From Alopecurus myosuroides (taxonomy: Eukaryota; Streptophyta; Magnoliopsida; Poales; Poaceae), in NCBI GenBank assembly GCA_028641055.1, contig CM054062.1, forward strand, positions 182,837,958 to 182,901,957: a DNA stretch of 64,000 bases. The letters are read 5' to 3'. The translations under genes and the position numbers were made by a program. Every line of letters begins with the position of its first letter. The stretch's first letter is position 1. Under the pieces are notes generated by a model. That model was given only the letters and a program-made list of their open reading frames with translations. It did not search any database and was not told where the DNA came from. Shown one piece after another: positions 12,101 to 25,715 of the stretch.

Positions 12101-12556
12101 GTTTAGTGGTGATGCATTTATTGATAGTATGTTCCCTTAGGAATAGCATGTTAAGAAGTGTTTCACTATTACTCTGTTTGGAAATAGAATGTTTTCCTAG
12201 TGATTGATAAATTATTTGTGGATAGATTTCCTTGTGTGTTTGGATTTTTGGGAGTGTTTAGTTGAGCTTGTATTGAGTGCATAGATACTGGTTCTATAGC
12301 TTGTACTTTGATTCCTTGTTATTTGATTGATTAGAAAAGCATGGTGGTAGGTTGAGTGATTCTTGCTTAGTAGTGGTTTTCATGGAATTATTTTAGTGTT
12401 TTTGATTACTAGCATGTGCAAGGTGTATGTGCTGTTAGTATGTGTATTTACATTCATGTATTGCTTGTGTTGGAAAATGCATCCTTGTAGTGTTGTTTGC
12501 ATTTGTAGTGATGAACTAGTGTCACCACTAGATATTATGAGTTGCTCTAGTATTGT

Positions 12557-14156
12557 TGTCTGATACGTCATAAACGTATCCCTAATTTCTGATGCTCCAT
12601 GATCATATTATGCCAATTGCTACATGTTTTCTCCCTTCTTTATGTCATTTTTATCGATTTTCCGGACTAACCTATTAACAAGATGCCACAGAGCCCCTGT
12701 TTTTTGTTGTTTTTTAGTTTCAGAAAAGTTGTTCTGGAAATATTCTCGGAATTGGAAAATTCGAAGCCCGGAAGTACTATTTTCCCCGGAAGCATCTAGA
12801 AGACCGAAGAGGAGCCAAAGAGGGGCGGCAGGGGCCCACACCATAGGGTGGCGCGACCCTTTGGCCGCGCCAGCTATGGGTGTGGGCCCCCCGGCCTCCA
12901 CCGCCTTCGCCCTTTGGCCTATTTAAGCCCCCCGGATGGAAAACCCTAAACACCTGATCAAAATCCCCGGAAAAGTTCCGCAGCCGCTGTCACCGTCAAC
13001 CCGAGATCGGGGGGGTTCTGAAGCTGTTCCCGGCACCCTGCCGGAGAGGAGATCATCACCGGAGGCCTCTTCATCACCATGCCTGTCTCCAGAGTGATGC
13101 GTGAGTAGTTCATCCTTGGACTACGGGTTCGTAGATGTAGCTAGATGGTTGTCTTCTCCTCATATACCTCCATGTTTAGATCTCGTGAGCTTCCTATCAT
13201 GATCGATATTGATATTATGTAATTCTCTGTGTTGAGTTTGCTGGGATCCGATGAATATTGACCTTATGCCAAGTTGATTATAGTCTTTATTTGCATATGC
13301 TATTTGTAATCTTGCATGCTCTTCGTTGCTAGTGGTTATTATGGCCAAGTAGTTGCTAGTGACTCCAAGAGGGAGTACTTATGCTCGATAGTGGGTTCAT
13401 GCCTCCTTGTTGCCTTGCTCGAGTGACAGAAACGTGAAGGGAGAGGATGTGATGTTGCCATTAGGGAGAAAACAGCGGTGAGAGTGCCCGCGTGCATAAT
13501 CATTGCTTACATTACACACTTTGTTTAATGCAATTATCTGTTGCTTGCAACTTAATACCTGAGGGGGTTCAGATGATAACCTGAGGGTGGATTATTAGTC
13601 ATAGACGCAGATGGATGTCGGTCTATTTATCTTGTTGTAATGCCCGCAGTAAATAGCATAGTAATCTTCATGTCATATTATGCACTACGGTGCAACCTCT
13701 ATTTGTCAATTGCCCAGCTGTAATTTGTTCACCCAGCATGTTATCTTTTATGGAGAGACACCACTAGTGAAACTATGAACCCCGGTCCATTTTTCCACAT
13801 TGTTAAACAAACCACAACACTTTACTGTTTTCTTTAATTTCTGCAAGCATACACAGTTTTTTCACACTATACATCTAATCTTTGTTTTCAGCAAGACCGG
13901 TGAGATTGACAACCTCACTTTACCATTGGGGCAAAGTATTTTGGTTGTGTTGTGTGCAGGTTCCACGTTGTTGCTGACACCAGTGAAGCGCCAGCACCAC
14001 CGTCAGTGGCATCAACCTTCCGAAGATTCTCTTTCTCCTACTGGATTGATAACCCTGGTTCTTAACTAAGGGGAAAACTCCTACCGTTGTGCTCATCACA
14101 CCTTCCTCTTGGGGTTCCCAACAACGCAGAGAAAGGATTTAACTCTGCCAACAACA
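12557..14156 (+). mobile_element. Solo-LTR-like insertion, 1.6 kb, inside LARD LTR 2
   Basis: The element interrupts LTR 2 relative to LTR 1. It starts TGTCTGATACG and ends CCAACAACA. ATTGT occurs at 12552-12556 and at 14156-14160; depending on where the end is placed the target duplication is ATTGT or TTGT. It shares the segment around ATGCGTGAGTAGTTCATCC with the LTR fragments at 27301, 61291 and (minus) 48851, so it is an LTR of that gypsy group. No primer site or second LTR follows, hence a solo LTR formed by LTR-LTR recombination. Confidence 0.75.
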
Positions 14157-14879
14157 TTGTATTTTTATTTTATGTGTGTATGATTATTCTAGCATGTTTA
14201 GGATGTTGTTACTTCTGTTATTATGACATGACTTGTGGAGTTTCTTGTTGCTATTAGTTTTAGAATGCAATTATTTCTTATAACATGCCTGTGTAGAATT
14301 TTCATACTAGTATGCTATTAGTGGACTCCAGTGGATGTGTTATTTTCTAGCTTTGTTATCTCTTGTAGTGATTATGTTTTAGAGTGCATCTCATGACTTG
14401 TTACCATTGGTTGAGCTACTGGTTTGTTTGGTTATTTTCATGATCGATGGATTCCTTAGCTTTTGGGTAGACATAAGCATAGTCTGTAGCTAGCTTATTC
14501 ATCTGTAGTTTGTTTGCTTAATGTTTGGGATTGTCTGAGTGTTTACCTTAGCATGAGTATTGTACTTATGTTATTGTTGTGCTAGTGTTGTTGTTGTGGT
14601 ATCTTGTTATCTATGCCTTGAGTTGGTGGTAAACTCGTTGGTGTTTATTGCTTGTGTTGTTGTTAAGACCCACTGCCACGGGTATTGCTTTGTTTAATTG
14701 TTATTATTTTAGTAGTCTCATCTTTGTGACCACAAGATATATTTTTAGCTTCTTATGTATCTTGTTATGAGAGTGGTACACCCACTCCACATATAATATA
14801 TAAGATGTGGGATATGGTTTCTCAACCATATATTTGTTTGACGATAGTTTTGTACCATGAAAGTTTGTGAGAAAGTTTT

Positions 14880-17800
14880 TGTAGCGTGCTACCTTTTAAT
14901 TAAGGTAGAACACATGTGTAACCTGCTATTCCCGGGATCTCTGATAGCATACACATGACAAAATGAAATATTCATTGCAATAGCATCATTCTACATCATT
15001 GATCAAGTGGATAAGAAATAAAATAGTCTTACAATTGGCATAGTCATCATGGACTAGCCCTAATGACAAAGTTTCAAAGTAAACACAGCGGAAATAAATC
15101 ATCAATGAGCCTTCTTCATCTTCATGCGCCACAGGCAGAACATGTTGGCGATAGACTCGAGATCCTAAACAGTTACTTATCATCTGAATGACCTGCACGT
15201 TGGAATATGCAGCCCCCACAGGGGAGGAAGTCATTACAAACAATGTACTGGCAAGTAACACTTGTATGGTGGCAGTTTTGAGGAATAACTGTCTACATGA
15301 TATTTGGCTGGTGGAGTCTGGGCTATTTGCATAAAGCCAATTTTGTCCTATATTTGACAATTTCCTTTTAAACAAAAGAAATCATTTGTACAATCCTTCA
15401 TGGTTAAACCATCATAAAGGTGAACAAATCATCATGGCTAAACCACCATGAAGTTTGAAAGTCATCATGGTTAAACCACCATGAAGTTTGGTTGTGGCAC
15501 CATGGTTAAACCACCATGTGCCCTATAAAGGGTTTCTACCATATTTTATTTCATTCAGAAAAGATGAGGAGATCCTTCGGCACCAACTCTGTCTAGCTGC
15601 TCAACTGGCCCATAACCGGGGACACGGCTAAGATCTTAGTTTTTAAACTCTGCAGAGGTTGTGCACTTTCACCTTGAGACTCATTTTCCCCGAGAGAAAA
15701 ATGAGACAAGATCTTTGGGAAGAGGGATTCAACCATACCAGTATTGACTTGTTGCTCCTAAAATTCTACCACCCACTGTCAATACAACAGGAGGAACCCC
15801 TAAAACTTACTTAATCTTGGTAGAGCCCATATTACCTCAAGGCTGCACTGGAAGCTAACTATACAGTGAAGACCTACAAATCTCTTTAATCCTGGGTGGC
15901 GGTCCACAAGTGTACTCTCAGGTGATAACCCCCACATCCATGGTTATACCACAATGAACATGGTCCTAAGTAGCCACTCAACATAATCCAAGCAAGGTTC
16001 AGTCCACCCAGGTGTTTCATTGGGTTGTTAATTTTCATTTTTCAAAACATCACAACCCAACATGTATCATCAATAGTTGTGATAATAATCTGGCATAGCT
16101 AAACTAGTATCTAGTAGAGGTTTCAGGTTGGCTACACACTACTAGGTATTTCTAAGCATAACATATACTTTGGGAAAATAAATAAAATCACCTATGATGC
16201 ATACTACTGAAAACTCTAATGCAATAAAAAGTGGGGCATGAGCATCACTTGCCTTGTGGAAGTTGGTATTGAAACACTCTCTTCACAAATTGAACGTTTC
16301 TCTCCGTACAATCTAAACCATACAAATAAATAACAATAAACAAGAAATTCACCAACATACAAACAAATAGAACAAAACATACAATACAGAAGAATAACAC
16401 GTTATTCAACTTGATTGGTGTTAATCATGGACAAGGTTTTGACACATAATTCAATATGCAAAAAGAATTATGATGAGGTGATTATTGTTTGGCCTTGTAT
16501 GGACAAGTTCAAGTTTACCACAATAATTCAATTTATGAAAAGGAATTATAGTGGTTTGAGTTAGGTTTAACACATAATTCAATGTGCAAAAGATCTAAGT
16601 GATTTGGTCATGGGGTTTACCATTGGTGGTTAAGGGTTGTCAAGGAATATCACTTCACTCAATATACAAAATAAGTGATTGTGATATGGTCTAGGGTTTT
16701 AGAAAACAAATCCATGATCAACATGATTCATTTCATGACTTTGGTTTAGTAGGCTTGTAGGAATTTACAATATGGCTTGTAAATTTATAAGAGGTATTGG
16801 GCTTTGGATTTCTGGTTCAAAATTTATTTTCCACATGGTTAACATGACATGGGTGTTGGTTTTGATCAGAATGATCACACCACAATTTTCCTAAAGGGGG
16901 TTTCCATCAAACAACACTTAATTTATAATGGCTTATTACTATGGATGGTTTATATGGCAAAGAGTGCATGGAATGGGTTCTCCGGTCACAAATAGATTGG
17001 GTACTGGTTTCTCTGGTCTAAGGTTACTAAATGGAATAATTTCCCAGAAGAAAACTAATTAAAATTATTTACAGAATTAAAACTAGGTGCAAAATACTCA
17101 AATGGCTATTTAAATTCTAAACTCCATTTTAATTGGTTCAATTATTATTTTGGGACAGAGGGTATGAAATTACACATCTTAAGGATTCCAAAAATATTTT
17201 ATTTGCAATTTTTGGAGTTGTAGAATTTGAATTATGCCAGAATTCATCAAACAAGCCTATTTGAATTTGAACAAATTTTAAATGGTCAAATTTTAATTTG
17301 GGCAGTGCCAAAAGTGTCTACATGTTGTGCTGATTTCAAAAAGTCTAAGTTTGCTAAATTTGGACTTATGGATCAAAAGTTATGGTGGTTGCAATTTGTA
17401 GGGACTTTTCTGCAATTCTGTCAAAAATTTCTATTCGGGAATTAACAGAAAAATGGCAAGGCCACTTGGCGGCTCCTGATTGGCTGGGACAGGCTGATGT
17501 GGTGCTGACGCGGCTGCTGACCAGGCATGCCACGCGGCGCTCTGCTACTCGCCGGTACCCCTTCGTTAAGTTGTTTAACATGCGACGTTGGATTTAAATC
17601 CTACGGTACCGGGCTAGGGTTAGCTCACCTCGCCGGAATTAGTCGCCGGAGATGGAGACGCGGCGGCGCGCTGCTCGGAAATTCGTCGGCGACGGCGTTT
17701 CGGTGACCCTCAAGCTCAACGAAGGTGACCCCGGGGTCCAGAACGGGACGACGATCTTGATGGTGGTCACGGCGCATGCCCGCGCTTCCACGGCTGACGG

Positions 17801-19101
17801 CAACGCGCGGATGGAGAAGTCGCTGGCTCCGACGATGTTTGCTGTGCATATCGGCGACGATTCTGCGATGAAAGAATCCAGGGAAGAGGTTAATAAGGTT
17901 CGCGCGTGTACGAGGGATCAAATGGGACAAGAGAGGGAGACCGGTACGTGCTACGGTGGGCGAGATTAACGGAGACGGACGGCGGGCGAATAGATCTCCG
18001 GTGAGCAATCGTGGGAGATGGTCGCGGGATTTTCTTGAGGAAGCAGAGGGGAAACCGATAGGAGGAGAAGGGCTACCAACTGGTGGTCTTGGGAAGGACG
18101 CGTGCGCGCGAGGCTGGATTTATCGTGGTGGACGTGGGTGCGGGATCATGGGCGAGAGAGCCAGGCGGGAGGTTAGGGATGGTGACGTCGCACGTGACGT
18201 CATCGCGGGTCCCACTTGTCATACGCACGGAGTGAGAGGGGGCTGCTGGGGCGGGCTGCAGCGGTAACGGGCCGCTGCTGGGCTCCTGTGGGTTGCGCGC
18301 TGCGGCGGGTAAGGGGTGGGTTGGCTCAGTTGGGTCGGCCTGTTATGCTTTTTTTTTGTTCTTCTCCTTTTTTTTGTCCTGTTATTTTTCTTTTCCTGTT
18401 GTTATTTAACAAGGCATATCTTTTAATTTATAGGTCCAATTTCCCTCAAATTAGTTTCTATAGTTTTGTAAAGACTATATCTTTTAAAATAAAACCATTT
18501 GGTGTTGTTTCCAACACATTTCAAAATTTGAAATTTAAAAATATGGATAATTCCTTAATGACACTAAAATCATTTTAAAAAGCAAAATAAAATTAATTGG
18601 AATTAGGGTTTAATAAAATTAAGAGAGGTTGTTTCAAATGTAAGGATTGCTTTTCAAGGTCTTTCAAATGTATTCAAAACAAAATAATTTATAAAAACAT
18701 TTTATTGTCCATTTCTTGATATAATACTTGAAATGCATAATGAAAATATTTTTATTCACATGAAACAATTTTGGAGGCATGGAGAAAATATTAGAGATAG
18801 TAATTCTCTGATCTTTAATATAATAAACATCTAATAGCTATAAATGGTTTGAAAACATGTTTGTAAAGAGGTTTGTTAAGAAGAATTGTTTTTTCTTAAA
18901 AATGAAAACTATATTTGAAATGGGCTTAGGGTTTAAGGAAGAAAGGAAATTTAGATTCCTAAATTACAATTTGATTGAGATGTGTATTGTTTTGTTTTGA
19001 TTCTTGCACATAATTTGGTTTTTGGTGACTTATTTAACATGAAAACAAAAGTTTCAAATTTTTGTGATTTTTGCACTTTCCAAAAAATCAGGGATGTTAC
19101 A
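14880..19101 (-). repeat. 3' LTR of the minus-strand chromovirus-type element
   Basis: It is 4222 bp and closely matches 21496-25715; only a few mismatches are visible in the first 120 bases. It contains a cluster of imperfect CATGGTTAAACCACCATG palindromes (15398-15520), the conserved core at 15648-15657, and a GC-rich block at about 17450-18350 with overlapping chance ORFs on both strands that I do not call as genes. Confidence 0.88.
15398..15520. repeat. Tandem palindromic repeats in LTR
   Basis: There are four units related to CATGGTTAAACCACCATG in 120 bases, with a further degenerate unit at about 15937-15957. Each unit is an imperfect palindrome centred on GGTTAAACC. The same cluster is at 22013-22136 in the partner LTR. 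Confidence 0.75.
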
Positions 19102-19140
19102 GACTACCACCCTTAAAAGAAATCTCGTCCCGAGATTTGA
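19102..19140 (-). other. Polypurine tract of the minus-strand element
   Basis: Read on the minus strand, a CGGGACGAGATTT stretch leads into TTTTAAGGGTGGTAGTC directly before the LTR start TGTAACATCCC. The arrangement parallels the LARD tract at 9132-9149. Confidence 0.65.
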
Positions 19141-19564
19141 GAAGGCTAGAAAGAAGGATAGGTTTGGGTAACTGGGTTTACACAAGTTGGGTGGCCTACC
19201 ACCCTTAAAAGAAACTTTTGTGTGCGAGCTAAAGCTCTTGTCCAACTGGTTACTAGGTTTACTATATCTTTCGCTGGAGTCATACTTCATCATCCACATA
19301 ATTTCTTGTATATCATACATCAACTACTTGTGGGTCTCTGGGATCTTGAATCCATGTTTTGAAATTCACTTCCAATAGGATGTGTCTATTCTCATGGATT
19401 GAAGTGTGATTTTACTCAAGATGGCTTGAGTAGATTTTTCCCTTGCATTAGAGATCCATATCAACATAAGTCTGTTGAGTTACCTTTGACACTGAGGGGT
19501 CACTCTTTGGGTCAATTAGAAGTCCTTGGTCAGTCCAACCTTCTCTTAAGCTTCTTGGATGATG

Positions 19565-20100
19565 TCAGGACCAATGAAGTTTGTTTCTCCTAGGCCACAC
19601 CACAACAAAGGTGTGTTGCATTTTCTTCCCATACAGAGCTTCAAATCGTGCCATCTCAATACTAGCTTGATACTGTTGTTGTAGGAATAAATCTTCATAT
19701 GGTAAGTTGTCATCCCAACTAGATCCATAGTCTCCAGTACACACTCTCAGTATATCCTCTAGAATTTGATTCATCCTCTCAGTCTGACCCTCTGATCGAG
19801 AATGAAACACTGTGTTGAACTCCAGTCTGGCTTCTAAGTGCTCATGTAGTTGCTTCCATAAGTGTGGAGTAAACTGGGTACCTCTATGAGACACAATACT
19901 CTTTGAAACATCATAAGGCAGACAATCATCTTCATGTATATATTAGCCAACTTAGTACTGGTGTAGGTGGTCTTTACTCGTACGAAGTGTGCTATCTTTG
20001 TCAAACGATCCACCTCCCAAATAAAATCTCACCCTGATTTGGTTCGAGGTAATCCAGTGATAAGGTCCATACCAATTTGTTCCCATTTCCTTGGCGATCT
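19565..20100 (-). pseudogene. Ty3/gypsy integrase fragment
   Basis: On the minus strand, near 20060-20090, the first catalytic aspartate motif is readable (GMDLITGLP), followed by a DRLTKIAHF-like stretch. Then comes an open frame of 109 codons (19894 to 19565) with the RGTQFTPH and GQTERMNQIL integrase signatures and YGSSWDDNLPY. The second catalytic Asp, normally in SDRGTQF, reads His (SHRGTQF). A TGA and frame changes break the upstream part. Gag, protease and reverse transcriptase are not recognisable. This places the element in the chromovirus/Tekay-type branch of gypsy and shows it cannot make an active integrase. Confidence 0.8.
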
Positions 20101-21480
20101 TTCATCATGTTGTTGTATCCCTTGAATCCAAACACCATGCTATTTCTAACGAAACTCTCATGGTAGGCAATGTCTTCAATTGTGATTCCTCCAAGATTGG
20201 CTTTGTCCTATCCAAAGTTAAATACGTTTCGGCAACACTTGCCTAACATAGGGATATAATTACATCTAGCCCTTCTATGGTTTTGGTTTAATATCGTCTT
20301 CACTCGACTAAGGCTCAAGGGAAACATAGTTCCTTCAACCCAACATGGTAAGAGTGAATAACATGAGTAGTAGGAATGGTAATCGGTCCATCCTGCACCC
20401 ATATCATTTTCCACATGTAGATTGATGGACTACGTAATCTAACACTTGGTCATCCTCACTTGTCTAACAGAAAGAAACACATCTGTAAGACAAACCTGAA
20501 CTAGACTATTGTTTCTCCAACTAGTGGGGTTACGTAAACTCTTGCACCTCAAGTTGAATAGTTGCATCTTCTCATAGTGTAGGTAGTTTCCCAAAACTTA
20601 GCTCCTTTGAATCAGACTCCATATGTCCATTATCACTGGTTGATAAACTTGTTGCTCCTTAGGATAGAGGTGGCTTGATCATGGATGTGATTGTTTCTTC
20701 TCGCAGAAGAACACAGTCCTTAGATCTTTGGTATTCCTTATTTGGATGGTTGTTTCAAAAAGGTGCTCTTGGGTGTCAAGTTAGTTGTTGAACTCCAATT
20801 TGGAAACTCACTATGGTTGGTAAAGGGGTATGGTGTTGGGTTTGGTTTGGTTAGGTTTAGCATGGATGAGTAGAGATTTAGAGAGAGACTAAAGAAGGTT
20901 CCTACCCAAACACAACAGAGCATGGCAATTCATCATACAAACAACATTCAACAACACACAACAAGCATATAGCAAACATTCATCACTCCAATCATCAAGG
21001 TTTAAAAACAACCTAGTATTGTCATAACTCACACAATTTGTATGATCAATACACTAACACGTTAACGTTGTTCTAACTAGGTAACTAGATTTGTGGTCTC
21101 ATCTATATCTTCTTGAGTTTCTCCAAATCCTTCTCTGAGTGTCTTGAGGTGTTTGTGATTGTTGTGAAGTCTGGGTGTAACTCCAAGTTTCTTCAATGGA
21201 CATGAGTGTATATCTTCATGTTGAAACCAAAAGGTCATGTGAAAACTATTCCTTTCACTCCATGATTTTTCACCAACCATGTCTTGATAGAAAACAAGAG
21301 GTGGGTCATCTATAACAAGAGAAGAATATTTTGAAGGTGAATAATAAATGAGAGGATATGAGAAAGGTTAAGGTGTGATGTTCTATTTCTATAGGTTTGA
21401 AGAAAGTAGACTTTCAATCCTAGGGTCTTTTTCCTAGTTCTAGTCCAAACTTAGGGTCTCGATCCTACAGGCAACACTAT
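20101..21480 (-). other. Unresolved internal sequence of the chromovirus-type element
   Basis: It lies between the integrase fragment and the primer binding site. I see only short interrupted frames and no gag or reverse transcriptase motif. Most of pol has been deleted or has decayed beyond recognition by eye. Confidence 0.6.
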
Positions 21481-21492
21481 GCTCTGATACCA
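21481..21492 (-). other. Primer binding site (tRNA-iMet type), minus strand
   Basis: The plus strand reads GCTCTGATACCA, which is TGGTATCAGAGC on the minus strand, three bases from the LTR at 21496. It sets the orientation of the element. Confidence 0.9.
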
Positions 21493-21495
21493 TTT

Positions 21496-24400
21496 TGTAG
21501 CGTGCTACCTTTTAATAAAGGTAGAACACCTGTGTAACCTGCTATTCCCGGGATCTCTGATAGCATACACATGACAAAATGAAGTATTCATTGCAATAGC
21601 ATCATTCTACATCATTGATCAAGTGGATAAGAAATAAAATAGTCTTACAATTGGCATAGTCATCATGGACTAGCCCTAATGACAAAGTTTCAAAGTAAAC
21701 ACAGCGGAAATAAATCATCAATGAGCCTTCTTCATCTTCATGCGCCACAGGCAGAACATGTTGGCGATAGACTCGAGTTCCTAAACAGTTACTTATCATC
21801 TGAATGACCTGCACGTTGGAATATGCAGCCCCCACAGGGGAGGAAGTCAGTACAAACAATGTACTGGCAAGTGACACTTGTATGGTGGCAGTTTTGAGGA
21901 ATAACTATCTACATGATATTTGGCTGGTGGAGTCTGGGCTATTTGCATAAAGCCAATTTTGTCCTATATTTGACAATTTCCTTTTAAACAAAAGAAATCA
22001 TTTGTACAATCCTTCATGGTTAAACCACCATAAAGGTGAACAAATCATCATGGCTAAACCACCATGAAGTTTGAAAGTCATCATGGTTAAACCACCATGA
22101 AGTTTGGTTGTGGCACCATGGTTAAACCACCATGTGCCCTATAAAGGGTTTCTACCATATTTTATTTCATTCAGAAAAGATGAGGAGATCCTTCGGCACC
22201 AACTCTGTCTAGCTGCTCAACTGGCCCATAACCGGGGACACGGCTAAGATCTTAGTTTTTAAACTCTGCAGAGGTTGTGCACTTTCACCTTGAGACTCAT
22301 TTTCCCCGAGAGAAAAATGAGACAAGATCTTTGGGAAGAGGGATTCAACCATACCAATATTGACTCGTTGCTCCTAAAATTCTACCACCCACTGTCAATA
22401 CAACAGGAGGAACCCCTAAAACTTACTTAATCTTGGTAGAGCCCATATTACCTCAAGGCTGCACTAGAAGCTAACTATACAGTGAAGACCTACAAATCTC
22501 TTTAATCCTGGGTGGCGGTCCACAAGTGTACTCTCAGGTGATAACCCCCACATCCATGGTTAAACCACCATGAACATGGTCCTGAGTAGCCACTCAACAT
22601 AATCCAAGCAAGGTTCAGTCCACCCCGGTGTTTCATTGGGTTGTTAATTTTCATTTTTCAAAACATCACAACCCAACATGTATCATCAATAGTTGTGATA
22701 ATAATCTGGCATAGCTAAACTAGTATCAAGTAGAGGTTTCAGGTTGGCTACACACTACTAGGTATTTCTAAGCATAGCATATACTTTGGGAAAATAAATA
22801 AAATCACCTATGATGCATACTATTGAAAACTCTAATGCAATAAAAAGTGGGACATGAGCATCACTTGCCTTGTGGAAGTTGGTATTGAAACACTCTCTTC
22901 ACAAATTGAATGTTTCTCTCCGTACAATCTAAACCATACAAATAAATAACAATAAACAAGAAATTCACCAACATACAAACAAATAGAACAAAACATACAA
23001 TACAGAAGAATAACACGTTATTCAACTTGATTGGTGTTAATCATGGACAAAGTTTGGACACATAACTCAATATGCAAAAATAATTATGATGAGGTGATTA
23101 TTGTTTGGCCTTGTATGGACAAGTTCAAGTTTACCACAATAATTCAATTTATGAAAAGGAATTATAGTGGTTTGAGTTAGGTTTAACACATAATTCAATG
23201 TGCAAAAGATCTAAGTGATTTGGTCATGGGGTTTACCATCGGTGGTTAAGGGTTGTCAAGGAATATCACTTCACTCAATATACAAAATAAGTGGTTGTGA
23301 TATGGTCTAGGGTTTTAGAAAACAAATCCATGATCAACATGATTCATTTCATGGCTTTGGTTTAGTAGGCTTGTAGCAATTTACAATATGGCTTGTAAAT
23401 TTATAAGAGGTATTGGGCTTTGGATTTCTGGTTCAAAATTTATTTTCCACATGGTTAACATGACATGGGTGTTGGTTTTGATCAGAATGATCACACCACA
23501 ATTTTCCTAAAGGGGGTTTCCATCAAACAACACTTAATTTATAATGGCTTATTACTATGGATGGTTTATATGGCAAAGATTGCATGGAATGGGTTCTCCG
23601 GTCACAAATAGATTGGGTACTGGTTTCTCTGGTCTAAGGTTACTAAATGGAATAATTTCCCAGAAGAAAACTAATTAAAATTATTTACATAATTAAAACT
23701 AGGTGCAAAATACTCAAATGGCTATTTAAATTCTAAACTCCATTTTAATTGGTTCAATTATTATTTTGGGATAGAGGGTATGAAATTACACATCTTAAGG
23801 ATTCCAAAAATATGTTATTTGCAATTTTTAGAGTTGTAGAATTTGAATTATGCCAGAATTCATCAAACAAGCCTATATGAATTTGAACAAATTTTAAATG
23901 GTCAAATTTTAATTTGGGCAGTGCCAAAACTGTCTACATGTTGTGCTGATTTCAAAAAGTCTAAGTTTGCTAAATTTGGGCTTATGGATCAAAAGTTATG
24001 ATGGTTGCAATTTGTAGGGACTTTTCTGCAATTCTGTCAACAATTTCTATTCGGGAATTAACAGAAAAATGGCCAGGCCACTTGGCGGCTCCTGATTGGC
24101 TGGGACAAGCTGATGTGGCGCTGACGCGGCCGCTAACCAGGCATGCCACGCGGCGCTCTGCTACTCGCCGGTACCCCTTCGTTAAGTTGTTTAACATGCG
24201 ACGTTGGATTTAAATCCAACGGTACCGGGCTAGGGTTAGCTCACCTCGCCGGAATTAGTCGCCGGAGATGGAGACGCGGTGGCGCGCTGCTCAGAAATTC
24301 GTCGGCGACGGTGTTTCGGTGACCCTCAAGCTCAACAAAGGTGACCCCGGGGTCCAGAACGGGATGGCGATCTTGATGGTGGTCACGGCGCATGCCCGCG

Positions 24401-25715
24401 CTTCCACGGCTGACGGCAACACGCGGATGGAGAAGTCGCTGGCTCCGACGACGTTTGCTGTGGATGTCGGCGACGAATCTGCGATGAAAGAATCCAGGGA
24501 AGAGGTCAATAAGGTTCACGCGTGTACGAGGGATCAAATGGGACAAGAGAGGGAGACCGGTACGTGCTACGATGGGCGAGATCAACGGAGACGGACGGCG
24601 GGCGAATAGATCTCCGGTGAGCAATCGTGGGAGATGGTCGCGGGATTTTCTTGAGAAAGCAGAGGGGAAATCGATAGGAGGAGAAGGGCTACCAACTGGT
24701 GGTCTTGGGAAGGACGCGTGCGCGTGAGGCGGGATTTATCGTGGTGGACGTGGGTGCGGGATCGTGGGCGAGAGAGCCAGGCGGGAGGTTAGGGATGGTG
24801 ACGTCGCACGTGACGTCATCGCGGGTCCCACTTATCATACGCACGGAGTGAGAGGGGGCTGCTGGGGCGGGCTACAGCTGTAACGGGCCGCTGCTGGGCT
24901 CCTGTGCGTTGCGCGCTGCGGCAGGTAAGGGGTGGGCTGGCTTAGTTGGGTCGGCCTGTTATGCTTTTTTTTGTTCTTCTCCTTTTTTTGTCCTGTTATT
25001 TTTCTTTTCCTGTTGTTATTTAACAAGGCATATCTTTTAATTTATAGGTCCAATTTCCCTCAAATTAGTTTCTATAGTTTTGTAAAGACTATATCTTTTA
25101 AAATAAAACCATTTGGTGTTCTTTCCAACACATTTCAAAATTTGAAATTTAAAAATATGGATAATGCCTTAATGACACTAAAATCATTTTAAAATAGAAA
25201 ATAAAATTAATTGGAATTAGAGTTTAATAAAATTAAGAGAGGTTGTTTCAAATGTAAGGATTGGTTTTCAAGGTCTTTCAAATGTTTTCAAAACAAAATA
25301 ATTTATAAAAACATTTTATTGTCCATTTCTTGATATAATACTTGAAATGCATAATGAAAATAATTTTATTCACATGAAACAATTTTGGAGGCATGGAGAA
25401 AATATTAGAGATAGTAATTCTTTGATCTTTAATATAATAAACATCTAATAGCTATAAATGGTTTGAAAACATGTTTGTAAAGAGGTTTGTTAAGAAGAAT
25501 TGTTTTCTCTTAAAAATGAAAACTAGATTTGAAATAGGCTTAGGGTTTAAGCAAGAAAGGAAATTTAGATTCCTAAATTACAATTTCATTGATATGTGTA
25601 TTGTTTTCTTTTGATTCTTCCACATAATTTGGTTTTTGGTGACTTATTTAACATGAAAACAAAAGTTTCAAATTTTTGTGATTTTTGCACTTTCCAAAAA
25701 ATCAGGGATGTTACA
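21496..25715 (-). repeat. 5' LTR of the minus-strand chromovirus-type element
   Basis: It is 4220 bp and nearly identical to 14880-19101. The palindrome cluster is at 22013-22136, the conserved core at 22264-22273, and the GC-rich block at about 24060-24970. Confidence 0.88.

Larger units (their letters stand above)
14880..25715 (-). mobile_element. Chromovirus-type (Tekay/Del-like) LTR retrotransposon, minus strand
   Basis: A complete element sits within LARD LTR 2, with target duplication GTTTT at 14875-14879 and 25716-25720. The two LTRs are 14880-19101 and 21496-25715. On the minus strand the LTR begins TGTAACATCCC and ends GCTACA. The primer binding site is next to the right-hand LTR, so transcription runs right to left. 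The interior is only 2.4 kb and keeps only part of an integrase, so the element is defective internally. LTRs over 4 kb on such a short interior resemble the LARD organisation around it. Confidence 0.88.

Noticed and set aside
15400..15520. CRISPR-like array of repeats and spacers
   Set aside because: Only four imperfect palindromic units with irregular short spacing, within a plant LTR; the genome is eukaryotic.
17625..18267. 127- and 103-codon frames in the chromovirus-type LTR, also present at 24241-24624
   Set aside because: Presence in both LTRs only reflects LTR duplication. No motif, and frames exist on both strands.
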